Shown piece after piece: positions 1 to 11,800 of a stretch of DNA of 64,000 bases. This DNA is from Eucommia ulmoides (Eukaryota > Streptophyta > Magnoliopsida > Garryales > Eucommiaceae). Both the position numbers and the translations under genes were made by a program. The DNA lies in assembly GCA_016647705.1 (NCBI GenBank), contig CM028339.1, positions 23,041,803 to 23,105,802 of the forward strand, written 5' to 3'. Position 1 is the first letter of the stretch; each line of letters starts with the position of its first letter. The notes under the pieces are model-generated. The model saw nothing but the letters and a program-made list of their open reading frames with translations, had not been told where the DNA came from and searched no databases.

Positions 1-1787
1 ACGCTACCCAAGTCTCAATGCTTGGCACAAAATCACTCTCGAATCCCCATAGATAAATTGAAACAACCCTGAACATTCATTTAAGAATGTCGTAGTCATT
101 TGTCAAAAGAAACGGAAATTGTACTATATGTACGTATGATTTTTATTTTTATTTTTTACGAGCCACACCCCCAAACTTATTCGATTATTAGAATTTCACG
201 GGTGTGGTTAAAACGAAAGAAAAACGACAAGTGAGTACTCGAATACCGAACCAATTAAAAAGTTCGCCTTAAACCCAATCGCTTACTTCAAGTAGCATTT
301 GAAACTGCTAACTTGATTCACTCAAATTGTGCCTTCGGCTCAGCGATATAGGTTTGGAAATAAATTTTATCAGCTAGCATATTTGTTATGTGTTCAGAAT
401 TTAAACGGATATTTGGCTTCAACAGGGTAACGAGGGATAATGATATAACAAGGTTAGCTTCAAAGGCTCAAGCGATAAAAACGAATGCCTAAATCATATC
501 TCCCGAACTACCTCGCTTAGGATTTCGCCTCAAATTTCCCTCAAACCAGGTTCTAAAATCCCTATTGTCCTAAACTTGGCTAACATATAGTCGTTTTAAA
601 ATTAAATAGACAGTTATACATTGAGTTTATGTGCTCGTGTATTTAGGATCTACAATAACTTTTACTAAAACGATACATCAAGCACATAGAACACACATGA
701 ATGAGCTTTAAGCTCGGCCTCAATAAACAATCAGGGGACAGAATCATCATCGGGTAATGGCCCATATGAAGTCAAAACTCAGCACATAACAACAACAATC
801 CTAAAAACATTCTACACTAAACAAACATGCAATACGGTAAAACAATAAAACATACTAACATCCTACACATCACCGCCAAATTTAAAACGGACAGTGTCCT
901 CAACGACCCATCAGCGATCCCAATGAAAGCATAAAGCATTATAATGAAGACGAGGGTTTAAAACACGTACCTGGGAGGCGAGAGAATCTTGCCTCCGAAT
1001 CAAGTCAACAGTGACAGATTTAATTTATTTTTTTCCTTGGGTTGCCTCCCAAGAAGCGCGTGGTTTATTGTTCTCAGCCTGACATGGAGAACAGCTTGTC
1101 AAAGAGCATCTTCTACCCGTAGTAAGTGTCGTACAATACCACATAGGGGTCTTGATTTAGTACACCCTCAAGATTGGCGAGATTTGGCATTATTTGGCTC
1201 GAACTTTCAACAAGACTCTCCATCGGCTCATGTGCTTTGTAGGCATGAAGAGCATTGCTTATGGTGGCAAAGGACAAGTGAGCCACATAGGATCCTCGTA
1301 AATGTGATCGTTTAGAATCGATGGTGACATCACAATTTGAATCTCCAATGGTAATAAATCACAATCGTCGATCCATGATTGGGTCCTCATATCATTCGAA
1401 TAATCATATTTGAACTCTCCCAAGTTCCTTCCGCTCGTTTCCGGTTTCTCATGGTGGCTTTCACATGATATGGATTGTGTATCTCCCAGTGCCACCGCGT
1501 CTAACTCGGCCTCAATCAAAACAGATAAGCTAAACGATTCGGGTCTGAAGAGACGTTACGATTGCATCGATTTCAGCACAGACCGTCTCAATATTGTCGA
1601 GATGATCATCGTGCTTATTGATCCAGTCATTCGTTTCCTTCCAAAATGTCTGAGTCTCCCCCATAAATTCAACTAATATCTCTTCCAAAGGGGAAGACTC
1701 ATCCTCTTGGACCGTAGTGTTAATCCATGATGCCGTAGTATTGAAATAATCCTCTAAGCTTTGGTGACTTGGTGAATAAATCCAACT

Positions 1788-2015
1788 CTAATAATCAAAG
1801 GCCGCCAATTCCTCCAATGACCAAAAGACTTCATCTGCGGTTAGGTTGTAAAAGAAGGTAGTATCGTTTTCTCCTTCCACCCACGTTTTGGTTGCGGCTT
1901 GTAACCCGTCGAGGAAATTTAAAAGTTGACACTCCATCAGGAAACCATGATTTGGGAACCAGAATAGCAAATCCTTGTAACGTTCCCAAGCACAATAGAA
2001 CGGTTCGGAATCCCA
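1788..2015 (-). pseudogene. Retrotransposon gag fragment
   Basis: The minus frame, open after a TAA just above 2015, reads YCAWERYKDLLFWFPNHG and ends LEELAAFDY. Plant gypsy gag proteins (Retrotrans_gag family) typically have an EAWERFKDLLRKCPHHG-like block, then a short-helix segment, and end in a LEEMA-type stretch, which is the same order seen here. Only about 75 codons remain, and the upstream half of the gag domain is missing although the LTR is only about 180 bp away. This therefore looks like a relic left by a deletion and not a functional gene. Confidence 0.6.
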
Positions 2016-2167
2016 TTAAGAAAAATGAAAAAGTACCTATTGATTTAACATCTTCAAGTACCCTACAGGAAAAACAAAAACTACAAACGAAAAATTATAA
2101 ACAAAATGAATGCTTAAATTAAAATCAAGTTATTTACTCACAATATCAACAACAATCTAAAACACAA

Positions 2168-2187
2168 TCCCCGGCAACGCCGCCAAA
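2168..2187 (-). promoter_or_regulatory. tRNA primer-binding site of the leftward gypsy element
   Basis: The minus strand reads TGGCGGCGTTGCCGGGGA, one base from the TGGCGCCGTTGCCGGGGA word used as primer-binding site by Athila-type gypsy elements. It lies three to four bases inside the LTR end at 2192, where a primer site is expected. Confidence 0.65.
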
Positions 2188-2191
2188 AACT

Positions 2192-3585
2192 TGGTGGCAT
2201 AATATTACGTCGCCACTTTCACCACAAGTGTACGGGTCAAGTTTTAGTATAGATGGGAAAGAGTAGGGGTTGTCGTATCCATATGGATTGATTGAGATTA
2301 TTATCGAGTACCGCGATTGTCATAACCTAACTTTATTTAGGCGACATAAATTGAGTTTATAATTAAATATACTAATACTAAGTTAATTACACTAATTATA
2401 TTATAATACTATATTGAGATGTTTAGAGGAAAAGATTATCTAGGGATTAATTTCGTTTATAAAAACGTGTTTGGTCTCGTTTAGTTTACAATAATGACGT
2501 TCAACCTATCCGACAATCTCTGTATCGTAAACTCACTCACTACCTCTCTCGAGTATAAGATGAGTGAATATGCAATTTCGCATCAACGAAGAAATCCCCC
2601 TCAACATCTTAATGACACTAGGTCACATGAGTCTTGCCCCAATGTCATCAATTGCACACTTTTTAACTCCCTCCCGAGTTATTAGATCGTCGCATTGTAT
2701 TTACCCTAATCCGAATTCGGGGTTACCTCTCCCGAGTGTCAAACCCCGTATTCTCTATATATCTAAACAAGCATATAATCAAAGAATAACGGTAAACACA
2801 ATCGAAATAGCGAAGAACAACCATTAACGAAACACAACTTAAACAAACAACGATTTCATAAATATTAATAATTCCTAGACAAAATTTGTTTAGCTCATGG
2901 CCATAACCATTTATACAATGAGAAACGAGCTAAACATGCTCAACAAATTACCGAAGTTAAGAAATTAAAAAGAGAAACGGAAGAACTTAACCATAATCCG
3001 AAGATTTACCGCTAAAATCGTTCAATGATCGCTTCTTCTTCTTCGCAACGTGTTCTTCTCCTTCGGATTTGGTTGAGCACTCCTCAAAACACTCTCAAAA
3101 TATTAGGAACCCTAAGGGGTCTCTAATGGGCTCTCCTTGCCGAATGGAGAGGAAAGAAGAAGATATAGAGGCTCAAAATATTTAAATAAATATCTAACAG
3201 CTATGCAGAGTGACCGCTGCGGCGGTGAGTATGTCAGCTGGGTCACGGCCTCGGCGGTGGACACAACGGTGGGATCAAAGACCTTTCTATTATTTCACCG
3301 CCGCAGCGGTGGATCTCACCGCTTTGGCGGTGGGTTTTCATCAAGTTTAAGGCCTACTCTACATTTTGACCGCCGCGGCGGGGGGCTGCAGTTCTGAATT
3401 TTACCCTTATGCTTGTTTTCCCACCGTTCTTGATCCAATTTGATCTTTTATGATCCGTTTTCATGCCTTTTCACTCCACACACCTGATTTATACAAAATA
3501 CATAAAAAAAATATTAAAACGTAATAAACATACTCGAAAACTAATAAGTTCGGTTTGGAAATAGATAGATAAATTACACCTATCA
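2192..3585 (-). mobile_element. LTR (5' LTR of the leftward gypsy element), family A
   Basis: On the minus strand the sequence starts TGATAGGTGTAATTTATC and ends in CCACCA, giving TG...CA ends over 1394 bp. It aligns along its length with the LTR at 33589-34911 and, in opposite orientation, with the start of 30200-31807. The primer-binding-like site on its left shows it is the 5' LTR of a longer element. About 200 bp from its start it carries five palindromic CCGC...GCGG words (3214-3382), and then a TATA-like CTATAT near 3165. Confidence 0.8.
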
Positions 3586-3715
3586 CTAAGCATCATAGCT
3601 ATTATTGTAGAATGTAAACAAAGAGAGCAACAATTTTGGACCCTTCAAGATGTAACTGAATCTCCAAGAACCTGGAAATAAGAATAAAAAAGACAGAGGC
3701 AAACCATACCACTAC

Positions 3716-3821
3716 CTGAGCTAAACCTGAGAAGAAAATTATCGTTTCCATACAGAGCGTAGGAGGCAGCGACAAATCTAAGATATGACAACTGCCGGAC
3801 CTTGTCCAAGCCTGTAGCCAT
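3716..3821 (-). CDS. Possible first coding exon of an unrecognised host gene, cut off by a retrotransposon
   Basis: The minus strand has an ATG at 3819-3821 that opens 35 codons (begins MATGLDKVRQLSYLRF) up to a good splice donor, TCAG|GTAGTGG, at 3716/3715. Upstream lies a CT-rich leader with a (GA)n run at 3866-3886 on the plus strand, typical of plant 5' untranslated regions. The composition is balanced and unlike the AT-rich surroundings. The gypsy LTR begins 130 bp downstream, so any second exon would lie beyond the element and outside the window. I do not recognise the protein. It could be a live gene with a transposon-expanded first intron, a disrupted gene, or a chance ORF. Confidence 0.45.
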
Positions 3822-4400
3822 CGCCGATTGTGAGGATTTCACAGAGAAATTGCGAGAAAAGCATAGAGAGAGAGAGAGAGAGAGCCTTAACGACCAAAGA
3901 CGAACCTTCGCCGAGCTACGCCGCCTTTAAATCCGACTACTACCATCGAGATCTACTCATTTTGAGCTAGATCCTCGCCTCCGCAGCGAGTTGGGCAACG
4001 AGATCAGAGGCATCAAGAACAATGACGATGTGCGGCAAGGTCGATAGCAAGACCGACGTTGTCATGAGCGAGAGGAGGTTGTTGAGAGGTGTGGAGTATG
4101 GGGGATGAGAGCTCGAAATAGGCAAGGGAAGTGGCGGTGAAAGAATCCCCACCGCCACCTCCCTCGCCTAGGGTTTTGAGAGAGAGAGAGTCTCAAAGCT
4201 TTAGTAGTTTGGCCTTTATTGATTGATATCCCAAACGCCAAGATAAGTTTCCCGTGCTTGAACTTAATCTCCGAGCATTGGATGAATGATGTTTTCATTC
4301 TTTATTTTTTTTTTGTTTATTTTTATTTTTTATTTTTTTTCTTGTTATAAAAAACCCTAAAATATAAAAAAAAATTATAAAAATTTAAAAAAAATAATAA
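3822..4400. other. Presumed promoter and leader of the 3716-3821 exon
   Basis: This stretch has moderate GC and two GA/CT simple runs (3866-3886 and about 4178-4192). The ORFs over it overlap each other on one strand and resemble nothing I know. No clear TATA box was picked out. It changes at about 4300 to very AT-rich, T-homopolymer DNA. Confidence 0.3.
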
Positions 4401-4404
4401 AATT

Positions 4405-4975
4405 TTAGTTTGTGGGAATTAATTATTACAAACCTTAGGATGAATCCAACAATTCGATAAATCATGGGAGAGTTTTCAATGACCTCATTTCAATTTTCCA
4501 ACTAGAGTGGAATTTAGAAACGATTGATTTTAGGAAATCTCTTCTCTCGGTAAACCTTTTCGTGGGATTCCGCTTAAGTTTTGAAAAGATTAATTTAGAC
4601 AAACTTGTTTCCGCAATCCTCCTTCAATTCTCATATCCATGGACTTTAGAGAATTTCAAATCGAAATTTCTTTAAATTAATTGGGTAAATTTAAAATACA
4701 TTATTTGCATCCATCTAACATATTTATTTCATGTATCATTTAGGCGATATGTTTAAAACACTTTTCTCACTTCTACTTTTTTTATTACATATAATTTCTT
4801 TTAGATTTCATAATCCATATTTATTTCTTATATCATTTAGATGACATGTTTATGACACTCTCACCACTTACATTTTTTTTTATTTTTTTTTTATATTTCA
4901 TTACATAAAGGTTGTTTAAGAATTCATAATCCATATCACTTTTTCTTATTTAATCACAACATGTGCATCACTTGC

Positions 4976-5031
<56 letters not shown>

Positions 5032-5790
5032 TAATTAAATTATTGTCATGCATAATCACATTAATTTACGTAGTGTTCCCTAATTAATTCTCGTATTCAT
5101 ACCATTTCACATTGGCATGTTTAAATTAAAACATTTCTTGCGTAAAAATCATATAAGTAGTTTTTCAGGTAATTTTTGTATAAATAAAATATAATTCAAA
5201 TCATGCTAGTTTTCGCATTCATATTTTCATACTTATTCATTTATTTTAGTTTACCCATTTAAATTAACAAAATCCCTTGAAAACATATATAAAACCATCC
5301 CGGGGACAATTCTTATTGAATCCTCAGTATTCGATAAGAGATCATACCGAGGGAACATTCCAAAAAATACAAAAACTTGTCCTATCATATTTTTGAAAAA
5401 TACCAAAAATATTTCATAAGGGGGAAATGATATCAAAATAAAATAAAACGTTTGAACTTAAACTAATTGCATTGCATTTAATTGGATATAAGGTACCGTC
5501 TTCGGACTGGCATCTTGGGGTGCCTAACATCTTCCCCGAGCATAACCGACCCTCAAGCTCTTAAATGAATTTTTGGTTTGACCTTGTTTTTTTAGTCAAT
5601 TTTTACTTAGGCTTTTTTGAATTTATTTTCTAAAATTCGGTGACCTAGCACATTATTTAAATCCAATGTTAGGTGACGACTCCTTATTTCTAAATAGCCT
5701 AAGTATTTTTTTTTTAGAAAATTTGCGCTTTTAAAAACCCCTTTTCGCTTTATGCATTATTATTTCATATCCTTTTCCTTTCAAAAAATC
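4405..5790 (+). mobile_element. Degenerate gypsy LTR and leader remnant
   Basis: Around 5505-5560 the sequence reads TGGCATCTTGGGGTGCC followed by a CCTTCCCCGAG-like block. At about 5672-5688 it reads AGGTGACGACTCCTT, close to the TGGCGACTCC primer-binding word of some plant gypsy elements. I have seen these two blocks in this order in plant LTR retrotransposons, the second just inside the 5' LTR. The upstream part is AT-rich and holds no gene. The left boundary and any target duplication were not resolved, so the extent is approximate. Confidence 0.4.
4978..5028. repeat. (TA)n microsatellite
   Basis: About 25 uninterrupted TA units inside AT-rich DNA of the decayed LTR region. Confidence 0.95.
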
Positions 5791-5867
5791 GGAGGGCCTC
5801 AGGCTGGAAGAATGGAAAAGGAAAAGAAAAAGAAAAATAAGATGATGATATTTAAAAAAAATAAAAT

Positions 5868-6235
5868 CTTTAGTGTTGTTTGATTAGAAAAGAAAATGAA
5901 AGGAGGGAAGATAATCTACTTTGATATAATTTACTATTTTATGCTCATATATTATAAAAATAAATTAAAAAAAATCTATTATTAAGAGTATAATTGTAAT
6001 TTTGATTTTTTTTTTTCTCAAACTTCAATCATTTTCCCTCTATTTTAATCTCAAATTTGAGAGAAAAAAAAAAAAAAGAGAAGGAAAATGATTTTTTTGC
6101 CACCCCTTTTTCTTTTCCATTCCATTTTCCTTCTTTATCACAATTTTTTTTTTCCCCATTTTCTACATCTTTTTATTTTTTATTTTTCCATCTACCCTAT
6201 TTTCAACCCAATCAAACATATCCTTCATATATAAA
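5868..6235. mobile_element. Probable MITE with AT-rich interior
   Basis: The ends form an imperfect inverted repeat: TTGTTTGATTAGAAAAG near 5876 and, reversed, ATGTTTGATTGGGTTG near 6220. The interior is purine-rich on one side and pyrimidine-rich on the other (about 6058-6180), so the whole unit could fold back. I could not define a target duplication, so the boundaries are rough. Confidence 0.4.
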
Positions 6236-6295
6236 AGCTCAGGTTGATTTTGGTGTTTATTGTGAAAGAGAGTTTTCTTACTTGATATAAGTTTG

Positions 6296-6590
6296 TTTTA
6301 TGGTTAATTATATTTTGTACCCCTATAGTTAGATTGAATTGTAATTTACATCTCTGTGGTATTTTCGTCAGCACTTATATCCCTATACTTTTGACTTAAG
6401 TGGAACGGTTCAAAATTTCGTTAACTTTAACGATCAAACATAAAAAATCAACAATAAATTATTTAATATTAAATTATATTTATATCCTTCATATTAAAAA
6501 AAATTACGTTCAATTTATGCAAAAACTCGTTCAAAAGTTTAGGAGTACATAACATTTTACAAATCCAAAACTCTGCCAAATGAAATCCTT
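6296..6590. mobile_element. Fragment of the GGGTTAATAGCACTTTACC transposon family
   Basis: It begins GGTTAATTATATTTTGTACCCC, followed by the spaced 'cccc-tat-a/g-gtt' phrases and a GTTAACTTTAACG block that also occur near the ends of the elements at 45939 and 51192. Only one end is recognisable, so this looks like a truncated copy. Confidence 0.45.
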
Positions 6591-6599
6591 TATTGTTGA

Positions 6600-8800
6600 A
6601 CAAATAGACCAACCATCACTACCACGACGAACCACAACCACCCCCAAGGCAAATCTCTTGCACCACGCTTGTGACTCTCTCTCTGTTCTTCTATCCACTC
6701 TCTCTCTCTGTTAATTCTTGCTTGAATCTGTTGCTGCAGAAAATAATAAAAAACGAGTTTACCGAATTAGCTTGGGTTGAGTCGCGGACTAGGTCGCTCT
6801 CTTTAAGACGTTTCGCGGCTCTGCCCAAGAAGTGTGCAAGCAGTGTATCAGCCCCGTCGTCCCCAGGATAAAACAGCCCAGAATTCTCCTCTGTCCAGGA
6901 CGTTCTTTGCACTGTAGAAGTCCCGAAAACCAAACACCCCACACACTGTTCGCAAAACGAACAAAACTGCTCGGAAACCAAAATCGGACTGATTAAACAG
7001 TACCGGAACAGATCGGAACAATTCCGGAAGATGAAACCGAAAATGTTTCGGAACAGAAACAGAAACAAAATCGGAACAGAAACAGAATCAGAATCAGAAA
7101 CAGAAACGAAGCAGAAAAGAAACAGAAACGAAACAGAAGCTGAAACAGAAACAAAACAGAAGCTGTCTGCTGTGTGTTTTCAAAACTGAAAAAAAAACCT
7201 TTATTTATAGGGAAAAAAAAATTAGCCGTTAAAAAAAAATTAAAAACCGAATTTAATAAAACGTTTAATTTTTTTTAAAAACGTTCATACATCAAAACGT
7301 TTTTTTAACAAATGAAAACGTTTTTTTTTTTATTTTAAACGGTTCAAAATTTTTTTATTAAACAGACAGTTTTTTTTTTTAAAAAATATTTTTAAACAAA
7401 TTTGTTTCTAAAAAATAAATAAGTGTCACCTCATCACTCGACTCGACCGGCGGCGGCGGCGGCGCGCGCGTGTGGTAAACCGATAGGGATATAACTCCTC
7501 TCCCCTCCACAAAATGTTGTTACCCCTTGGGGCACACCCCAAGTGTCTCACATACCCCTAGATATCCACTTTAATTTTACCTCTCCCAACCAATGTGGGA
7601 CAAAAGGTTTTAAGGGAAAAACCAATTTGACACATTTGGCATTTTCTATAAAAAATTAACTTAAAATTCATTTGTTTCAACAGAATCTACAGAACCGATC
7701 CTAGCAAAGATCTTGCAACAATCAAGTTTGATTAGAATGTTAATTCGTAGAAATCAAATTTCGTTTCAAGTTTGATTTTGTTTTCTTTTGCAGATTTCAT
7801 TTCTGATTTTTGTAATTGATTTTTTTTTTTTTTAAATTTATTTTAGGTTGTCAGTTTTGAAATCGTTTTAGATCTGATTTCGTTTCATAGTTTTATTTTT
7901 ATTTTTGGGTTTGATTTTTTTTTTTCCGGTTTTTACTTTAGATCTAATTTTGCTTTATTCGAATAAAGGAATTTGTTTCAAAAGAGAGAAACAAAGGAAG
8001 TTCGAAGAAGAATAGCCAAACGATGGAAGCGAACTCATTTTTGCACAATCTGATTGTGTTTCAAATTTTTTGTTCTTTATTTTTCAAATCTAATTTTGGT
8101 TTCTCGTCCTATTTCTTTGTTTTTCCTTTTTGTTCGTCTTTGTTTTTAAGATTTCTTCACGTTTTTCTTTTGAGATACGGATTTTTGAGAGCATTTTGTG
8201 GCGGCTTCTCTACTTGAATGGGAAGGGGTATACGGTGGATTTGGAGAAGATGGGGTTTTTGCAGTTGGAAGAGACAACGAAGAGGGGGATGAAAGGAGAA
8301 AAATATTTTGACTCTGGATAAACTCGTATGTCCTAGGTACAAGACCAAATGACAAGAGATGTCTAAACTTTTGTTTTTATTTCGAACACTGACCAAACAC
8401 CACCTAAAAATATTCTCCCAGATAAAATTATACTCTACTCTATTCTCAAAACATTGAAAACCAAGATATTTAATTGAATCAACAAAGAGGTGACAAATAT
8501 TACTTCCAATCCCCTTAAATTGGCTCCTCCCAGTAAGTTTCCACAAAAATCAAGCTATTCATGCAATGGAAGGCTCAATGACATGTTCCAGCCCAGCCTC
8601 CATTTATGAAAATATATTTATACATCCAAACAAAGCCTTAAAGTTTTACTAAAATTCCAATCCAAAGGAAGAAAATAAAAAGTTTGTGATTTGTGAGCCT
8701 CGAAGAATTTTTGAGTTGAACACATTCTCGAGGAATAATGGAAGGGAAAAACAACCAAATATTTGTAATTCGAAAATATATACAATAATACTCTGACCGG
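6600..8800. other. Non-genic stretch with old repeat remnants
   Basis: No gene is supported here. 6660-6720 has CTCT runs. 6985-7165 is a decayed purine-rich satellite built on GGAACAGAAACA-like words, which produces a false minus-strand ORF. 7200-7430 is T/A homopolymer-rich. 7446-7475 is a short (CGG)n/(GCGC) island. 7480-7680 has GGGGCACACCCCAAGTGTCT and CCAATGTGGGACAAA phrases of the kind found in copia-type LTRs, so an old LTR may cover part of 6740-7690. 7800-8300 is T-rich. 8330-8800 is the 3' flank of the gene that starts at 12628. Confidence 0.5.
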
Positions 8801-8807
8801 TACGAGT

Positions 8808-11800
8808 TTAGATCTTCGACATAGACTTAGACTTACCTCGAGAACTGAAAAAGTTAAAGGCTACCTTTGACAAACCAATGAGAGTGAAAATCGTTTGAAA
8901 GATAGCTCGGCCATTCACTATCCCTTCCCGGACTCTCCTTGCGGTGTTAGCTACCTTCGGTCCCGTCTTCTCCATTTTTGTCGGCCCGACGACCTGCATT
9001 GAAGCTAATCACGTAAAGATGGAAGTGAAAATTTAATTGTTCAGGTGGGTTGATATCAAAACCAAAAAAAATAAAAAACAAAGGCAAAAATACATGAAAT
9101 AAACCTGATGGAGACATGTTGGCGAACCGGCGTAATCTTTCCTCTGCCACTCGAACGGCTCGAGTAGAACTTTTGACACCTTGAGTTATCTCCTGACTGC
9201 AATACATAATTGGGATTCTTATTATATAATCTTCTATCTTTGATTTTATTTTTTTTTTAAAATAATTTTTTGCCCTATTTTTAAAGCAAGTAAATTTTTT
9301 TGTCCTTACCAACAGTTTAGTTGAATGTAACTATGATATCAAATACAAATACAACATCTACTTGATATCAACTAAATGCATTTAATCTAGTTGCTACTAA
9401 CTGAAAGTCTAAAAACTTATTCGAATGATTGAAAATAACAAAAAAAAAAAAAAAAAATGATAAAAGAATGATAAGTGAATTATTTTATGGATAATATTAA
9501 TATTTTTCCCTACGTAAATTAATTATCTTTATGTATCAAGTAGCATAGATAAATAAGATCATGACATATTTTTTAAATATATAAATTATATACAATAATG
9601 GTTGGGTAATCCAAAAATTCATATCCAATCCATTTAAGTAACCAGAAATTTGAGTCATTAACAGATCATCGGATCACACACATTGATCCAGATTTGGATA
9701 AAAGAAGTTTCAAAGCTTACCCCAAATCACTGAGCTCCATAGTTAGGTCACTGATCTCCATTCCGGATAACCGTACTGCAGCCATAGTATCTGGGAGCTC
9801 CTCCCTTGTGACATCAAGGAGCTTCTCCAGTGACTCTGCTGCCCTCTTAAAAGCCTTTAAAGCGCCATTTGGATATTGATTTCACCAATTCCAAAAATTT
9901 AGTCAATAACAATCCTAAAATTTTCATATTTGTAGCTGTATTCTCTTCCTTTTTTAAAAAAAAAACAGGAAAATGAACTAGGAGCAAAAATTAAGGGGAA
10001 AAAAAAAAGATCCAAGACAACAAATGGGCTAAGGGTGCATTTGGGAAGTGGTGTTTGATTTTCAGAAGGGACTTGCAGAAATTTCTTAAGAAAATTCTAG
10101 AAATCCCTTCTCGAAGTCGAATACCTTCTTCAAAGACCTCATCCAAACGCTCCCCAAAGGTTATGGAAATTCAGGATACGAACCAGAAGAGTCGGAATTG
10201 CAGAGAAAAAGAGCCATGTTGCAGAAACAGCTGTCTGTAAAAGAAAGGCAAAAGTACCATAATCAGACCATATTATCAATTAGATGCACAAGAAGTCAAG
10301 AAATCTATATTGACTTGCTTTAGCATGCAATGGTAATACCAAAGAAAGGTCTGTTGATTTACGAAAATCATCTATGTTGGATCCCACATCGCTTGTGTTA
10401 ATTAATCCGGAGCTATATATAAAGTCAAGGGCAATCCTTCTCTTACAAGGTGTCTTTTGAGCATGGGTTAGGCCCTTTGGATTTTCTACATGATATCAGA
10501 GCCAGATCTTCTGTCCGATATTGGGCGTGTTGAATCCCACATCAATGTTGAGCTCTCGATATCCGTTCGCAGTGGTTTGTCAAAGTTTACCCTGCGCGTG
10601 AGGGGGCGTGTTGGATTCCACATCTCTTGTGTTAACTGATCCTGAGCTATATATAAAGTCTAGGGCAATCCTTCTCTTACAAGGCGTCTTTTGAGGATGA
10701 GTTGGGTTTTCTACAATCTAACTAAACAAGATAAAAGAGAATATACAAAAGGATAGACTAGAAAATTTTACATCTTGATACCAGCGGAAGACTGCCCAGA
10801 AGATTAACAAAGTGACCGGAGAACAAAAATAAAATATTATTCAAAAGAAGACCCTAAAGTTTAGGCTTCTTTCTGTCCCTACTACAGATATATTATACTC
10901 CAGCAGCTAAGAAGGATTCCTACTGTATTAGGCATCCCCCATTGAATTCAAGCAGGAAAAAAGGTAAGAACTAGGAATCATATACCAAGGGATGTAAGTC
11001 AAGACAATGAAATATCAGGCACCGATTGGTAAACCATTTTTTAAGGACTTTCATGTTTATTAGCCAAATAAAAAATAAAAACGTGGTATTCAATTTTCAC
11101 TAAAAAAGAATTTTCGAAAAATCAAAAAAGTAAAAACATGATTTTAAGAGTTTTTGTTCAAAAGCAAAAAAGTAATTCCTTTTTTTCTTATATTTAAAAT
11201 TTTATTTATTCAAGAGATTGATTGACTAGAACTTCTTCACCCAACTTTTCTTTACCATCTACGAAATTCCTTTGGAAAAGATATTATATGGGGATAACAT
11301 CAAAATGTTCTCTCTAAATAGTCAAACATACTTTTAATTTTTGCTTCTATTTTCAAGAAAGTGCACTTTTTCGACATATTAATTTCTTTTTATCATAGAA
11401 AGCACTCAGAAAGCTTCTATTTTCAAGAAAGCGCACTTTTTCCGCACTCAGAAAAAAAAGGTTACCAATCAGTGCCAAAGGAATTTATTATTTCTACTCC
11501 TTTAGACAACCAGCACACATCAGCCAATATTAGACACTCTTTCAGATTATATATTGCTAATGTAGATATCCTAAAGAATGCAACTTCTGTCCCTCCGAAT
11601 GGTCTTCCAAGGGAAGGAGCATTGTTCTCTATGTTATGTAGCAAACGATGTCCCCATTAATATGCATATAAGTAGCCATTGAGGCTGATTCATAAAGATC
11701 AAATCCTAAATAGATTATTTAGGGAAGAGGGATATCAAAACATCTTGTTACACCAGAGTCCATAATCCCCAAATCCAATTGATATCTTACTTTTTCCTTG

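Larger units (their letters stand above)
1..2191 (-). mobile_element. Internal region of a decayed gypsy LTR retrotransposon (leftward, runs off the window)
   Basis: This stretch lies inside the LTR at 2192-3585, reading right to left. A primer-binding-like sequence (minus strand TGGCGGCGTTGCCGGGGA, about 2168-2187) abuts the LTR, as in Athila/Tat-type elements. A gag piece follows at 1788-2015. At about 1035-1065 the minus strand has GCGCTTCTTGGGAGGCAACC, a motif I associate with the end of pol in such elements. No protease, reverse transcriptase or integrase can be read between the gag piece and this motif, so the element looks internally deleted. The rest has short ORFs only. The 3' LTR, if present, lies left of base 1. 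The lineage call is inferred. Confidence 0.65.

Noticed and set aside
6691..7068. Minus-strand ORF of 125 codons
   Set aside because: Its N-terminal part (FLFLFRNIFG) is the translation of the GGAACAGAAACA-type simple repeat. No homology or splice context.
10491..10503. tRNA-Met-like sequence
   Set aside because: It is the 13-base primer-binding site of the TRIM, not a tRNA gene. No cloverleaf surrounds it. I found no convincing tRNA or rRNA gene in the window.
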